From CBDCVY01 sp965223245 (lineage in GTDB: Bacteria; Nitrospinota; Nitrospinia; Nitrospinales; Nitrospinaceae): a stretch of 64,000 bases of DNA. Location: NCBI GenBank assembly GCA_965223245.1, contig CBDCVY010000013.1, forward strand, positions 868,001 to 932,000, read 5' to 3'. This document shows positions 61,911-64,000 of this stretch, piece after piece. Made by a program: the position numbers and the translations under genes. Every line of letters begins with the position of its first letter. Position 1 is the first letter of the stretch. The notes beneath the pieces are model-generated. The model made no database searches and had not been told where the DNA came from. It was given only the letters and a program-made list of their open reading frames with translations.

Positions 61911-63344
61911 ATGTTGTTTAATTCTATCCGCTCAAGATTAACCGCTTGGCATGTTACCCTACTTGGTACTGTACTTGTTTTGTTTAGTATCCTTCTTTAT
62001 GGTTTTTTATCCAACCGATTACACGAAAGTGTCGATAATTCATTAAAAATATCAGCAACCGTTGTTCGTAAAACAGCCTTGTTGCAATATTCCAGGACCC
62101 CCTTGCCCGGATTGGAGCATTTCTTCGAGCAATTTTTAGGTTATAGCAACTTGAATAAGTTTTACCGAATTTATGACGGTTCGGGAAATGTAGGCTCAAG
62201 ATCTAAGGGTGTGGATGCTTCAAAATTTCCATTAACTCAAGAGGCGTATGCCCGCGCATTAAATGGGGAAGAAACTTATGAGACTTTCATTGTAGAAAGT
62301 GAACATCCCATACGGGTAATTACTATGCCTGTAATTAGAGATCAGTCTTTAGTGAATCTGGTTCAGGTTGGAACTAGTTTGTCTTCGGTTCAAGAAACCT
62401 TAAAAAATTTAAGAATATTTCTATTTACAGCGGTTCCAGGGATTCTTATTTTAAGTGGTTTTGTGGGTAGATTAATAGCGCGAAGATCTTTGAAACCGGT
62501 AACGAATATTACACAGACAGCCAAAGAGATTGCTGATGGAGCAGATTTAAAGCAAAGAATCCCTGTGGCTGAAGCGCAAGATGAAGTTGGAGTTTTGGCA
62601 AAAACTTTTAATAAAATGATGGACCGACTTGAAGACTCTTTCAGTCAGATCAGGCAGTTTAGCAGTGATGCCTCCCATGAGTTAAGAACTCCACTTACCG
62701 TTTTAAAAGGACAAAGTGAACTTGGACTTAGTAAGGAAAGGACTTCTGCAGAGTATCAGGAGGTTTTATCCAGTAATTTGGAAGAAATCAATTTTATGTC
62801 TAGGATTTTAGATGATTTGTTTATACTTTCAAAATCTGATGAAAACCAAATTCCTATGCATTGGAGCGAAGTTGATTTTAAAGCGGTGTTGGAAGAAATA
62901 TGCAAAAATGCCGAAATCCTGGCAGATGAGAAAGGGGTGAAAATGAAAATTGCCTATTTAGATTCGGTAAAATTGGTAGGTGATCCTCATATGTTGAGGC
63001 AAATGGTTTGGACCCTTTTGCATAATGGAATTAAATATTCACAGCCTGGAGGAGAAATACGAGTGACACTACAAAACCTAAAAGACTCTGCTTATTTTAC
63101 CATTCAAGATACAGGAATTGGGATTCCTGAAAATGATCTCCCCAAAATATTTGACCGATTTTATAGGGTTGATAAAGCGCGGTCACGCGTTGAGGGGGGG
63201 AGTGGGCTAGGTTTGAGCATTTGTAAGCATATTGTAGAACGACATAATGGGACAATTGATGTTGAGAGTAAGTTTGGCGTTGGAACAAAATTTAAAATCC
63301 ACCTGCCTAAGGAAAAAAAATCCCCTCAAGATAAAGTCTCCTGA
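61911..63344 (+). CDS. Sensor histidine kinase (HAMP-containing)
   Basis: The 477-residue protein has two membrane helices (about 15-33 and 165-188) enclosing a ~130-residue periplasmic sensor. A HAMP domain (~188-242) and the HisKA domain with His256 (SSDASHELRTPL) follow. The ATPase domain has N-box HNGIKYSQPGG, G1 DTGIGIPENDLPKIFDRFYR-type sequence and GGSGLGLSICKHI. It resembles the CusS/heavy-metal-sensor group, but the signal is unknown. It is 3 bases downstream of its response regulator. Confidence 0.93.
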   Translation: MLFNSIRSRLTAWHVTLLGTVLVLFSILLYGFLSNRLHESVDNSLKISATVVRKTALLQYSRTPLPGLEHFFEQFLGYSNLNKFYRIYDGSGNVGSRSKGVDASKFPLTQEAYARALNGEETYETFIVESEHPIRVITMPVIRDQSLVNLVQVGTSLSSVQETLKNLRIFLFTAVPGILILSGFVGRLIARRSLKPVTNITQTAKEIADGADLKQRIPVAEAQDEVGVLAKTFNKMMDRLEDSFSQIRQFSSDASHELRTPLTVLKGQSELGLSKERTSAEYQEVLSSNLEEINFMSRILDDLFILSKSDENQIPMHWSEVDFKAVLEEICKNAEILADEKGVKMKIAYLDSVKLVGDPHMLRQMVWTLLHNGIKYSQPGGEIRVTLQNLKDSAYFTIQDTGIGIPENDLPKIFDRFYRVDKARSRVEGGSGLGLSICKHIVERHNGTIDVESKFGVGTKFKIHLPKEKKSPQDKVS

Positions 63345-63448
63345 AATTTTTCTTTGCTGTTTTGAGAATCATCTGTTTTTATTGAATTTTGATCTTATTT
63401 GATTTTGCTTTAGAATAAAAAGATAAATAAATATTTAAAGAGGGTTAA

Positions 63449-64000
63449 ATGCGGCACTATTGGCCTTTGGGTCCGATACTTGTATTCGGAGAAGTGTTGT
63501 TTGATAAGTTTCCCGACAAACTTTGTTTAGGGGGAGCCCCGTTTAATTTTGCATTTCATTTGACCAAATTGGGTTTGCCGGTGCATTTTATAAGCTCAAT
63601 AGGTGATGATTCGTATGGAAAAGAAATTGTTAACTTTGGAAATCGAAATGGATTTCCGCTTTCTGGAGTTCAAAAAGATCCAGAGCATCCAACAGGAATG
63701 GTACAAGTTACATTGGATGAGAAGGGGAGCCCAAAATTTGAAATCCTCCCTAATAGGGCGTTTGACTTTATTGGGCAAAATGAGTTTTTGAATAAACTTC
63801 TGGTTGATGAAATTCCTCTCATTTATTTTGGTAGTTTGGCTCAACGAAATCCAACTTCAAGGAAAACCTTAGAGTATATATTGAATAGATGCTCCTTCCG
63901 GTCTAATTTTTTTGTGGATTTAAATTTAAGAGCTCCTTTTTATGACAAAGAATTAGTGAAGAGAAATTTAGAGCGTTGCGATTATTTAAAAATTAGCATG
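63449..64000 (+). CDS. PfkB-family carbohydrate kinase, 3' end cut by window edge
   Basis: The frame runs from ATG 63449 to the window end (184 codons, no stop). AAAGAGGG lies just upstream. It begins PILVFGEVLFDKFPD (9-23) with the PfkB opening GE-x-x-x-D, then LGGAPFNFAFHLTKLG (27-42), the sugar-binding PfkB motif 1 region, and FISSIGDDSYGKEI (48-61). This is the fructokinase/ribokinase-type N-terminal half. The ATP-binding DTxGAGD motif is outside the window, so the exact substrate (fructose-like is likely) is undetermined. It follows the kinase gene by 104 bases. Confidence 0.85.
   Translation, partial: MRHYWPLGPILVFGEVLFDKFPDKLCLGGAPFNFAFHLTKLGLPVHFISSIGDDSYGKEIVNFGNRNGFPLSGVQKDPEHPTGMVQVTLDEKGSPKFEILPNRAFDFIGQNEFLNKLLVDEIPLIYFGSLAQRNPTSRKTLEYILNRCSFRSNFFVDLNLRAPFYDKELVKRNLERCDYLKISM

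Noticed and set aside
1..64000. CRISPR arrays, tRNA or rRNA genes, insertion sequences, integrases
   Set aside because: No regularly spaced repeats, no tRNA T-loop/acceptor pattern in the gaps, and no transposase or integrase motif in any plausible reading frame.

Overview
This is a low-GC (by eye roughly 38-40 %), densely packed bacterial chromosome segment of housekeeping genes. The envelope genes (lipoproteins with lipoboxes, PpiD-type periplasmic isomerase, MreBCD, PBP2) point to a Gram-negative bacterium. The full respiratory complex I cluster, the NhaD Na+/H+ antiporter and the mixed gene content would suit a marine, deep-branching lineage such as Nitrospinota or a former deltaproteobacterial group. 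That assignment is inference with low to moderate confidence. No 16S rRNA, tRNA, insertion sequence, prophage, integrase or CRISPR array was seen.

Layout. (1) 1-2537: accessory stretch with a beta-sandwich protein cut by the left edge, two tandem lipoproteins and a small DUF6559-like protein with a Gly/Ser/Cys tail. (2) 2538-3125: intergenic, with a perfect consensus sigma70 promoter and a possible structured leader. (3) 3126-15971: nuoABCDEFGHIJKLM in order, tightly coupled; nuoN is absent and sfsA follows nuoM directly. (4) 15998-24894: sfsA, a lipoprotein, a SAM methyltransferase, an unknown small gene, tgt, an MscS-like channel, argD, comF and nhaD. (5) 25424-29521: ispA-dxs-hisB-hisH, an isoprenoid/histidine operon with overlapping genes. 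(6) 29532-34031: EamA transporter, O-methyltransferase, smpB, SAM hydrolase (DUF62), mtaB. (7) 34205-39762: Fis-like regulator, uridylyltransferase-only GlmU, a two-domain nucleotidyltransferase/left-handed-beta-helix protein, glmS and a thiD-thiN fusion. (8) 39822-49015: ppiD-like isomerase, mreBCD-mrdA, a YcgR-like PilZ protein, uvrB. (9) 49231-52777: a compact operon of TraB-family protein, 2-hydroxyacid dehydrogenase, SUMF1-domain lipoprotein-like exported protein and TPMT-type methyltransferase. (10) 52804-60586: SRAP protein, M24 peptidase, bcp peroxiredoxin, a secreted unknown, TPR protein, DUF1566 protein, gatB and an SDR. (11) 60696-64000: two small unknown proteins, an OmpR/EnvZ-type two-component pair and a PfkB sugar kinase cut by the right edge.

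How the genes work together. Complex I would feed electrons from NADH into quinone and pump protons (NuoL, NuoM present; NuoN must come from elsewhere). GlmS and the GlmU-type genes supply UDP-GlcNAc for the cell wall that MreBCD and PBP2 build. IspA and DXS make isoprenoid precursors used for quinones and undecaprenyl carriers.

Most notable points. The GlmU activity looks split: one gene has only an intact uridylyltransferase domain, while its neighbour carries a beta-helix domain behind a nucleotidyltransferase domain whose catalytic GTR and Lys signatures are lost. The complex I cluster lacks nuoN and sits behind a textbook promoter with a possible attenuator. The TraB-dehydrogenase-SUMF1-TPMT operon is an unexplained combination. 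None of these amounts to a demonstrated new defence or mobile system.
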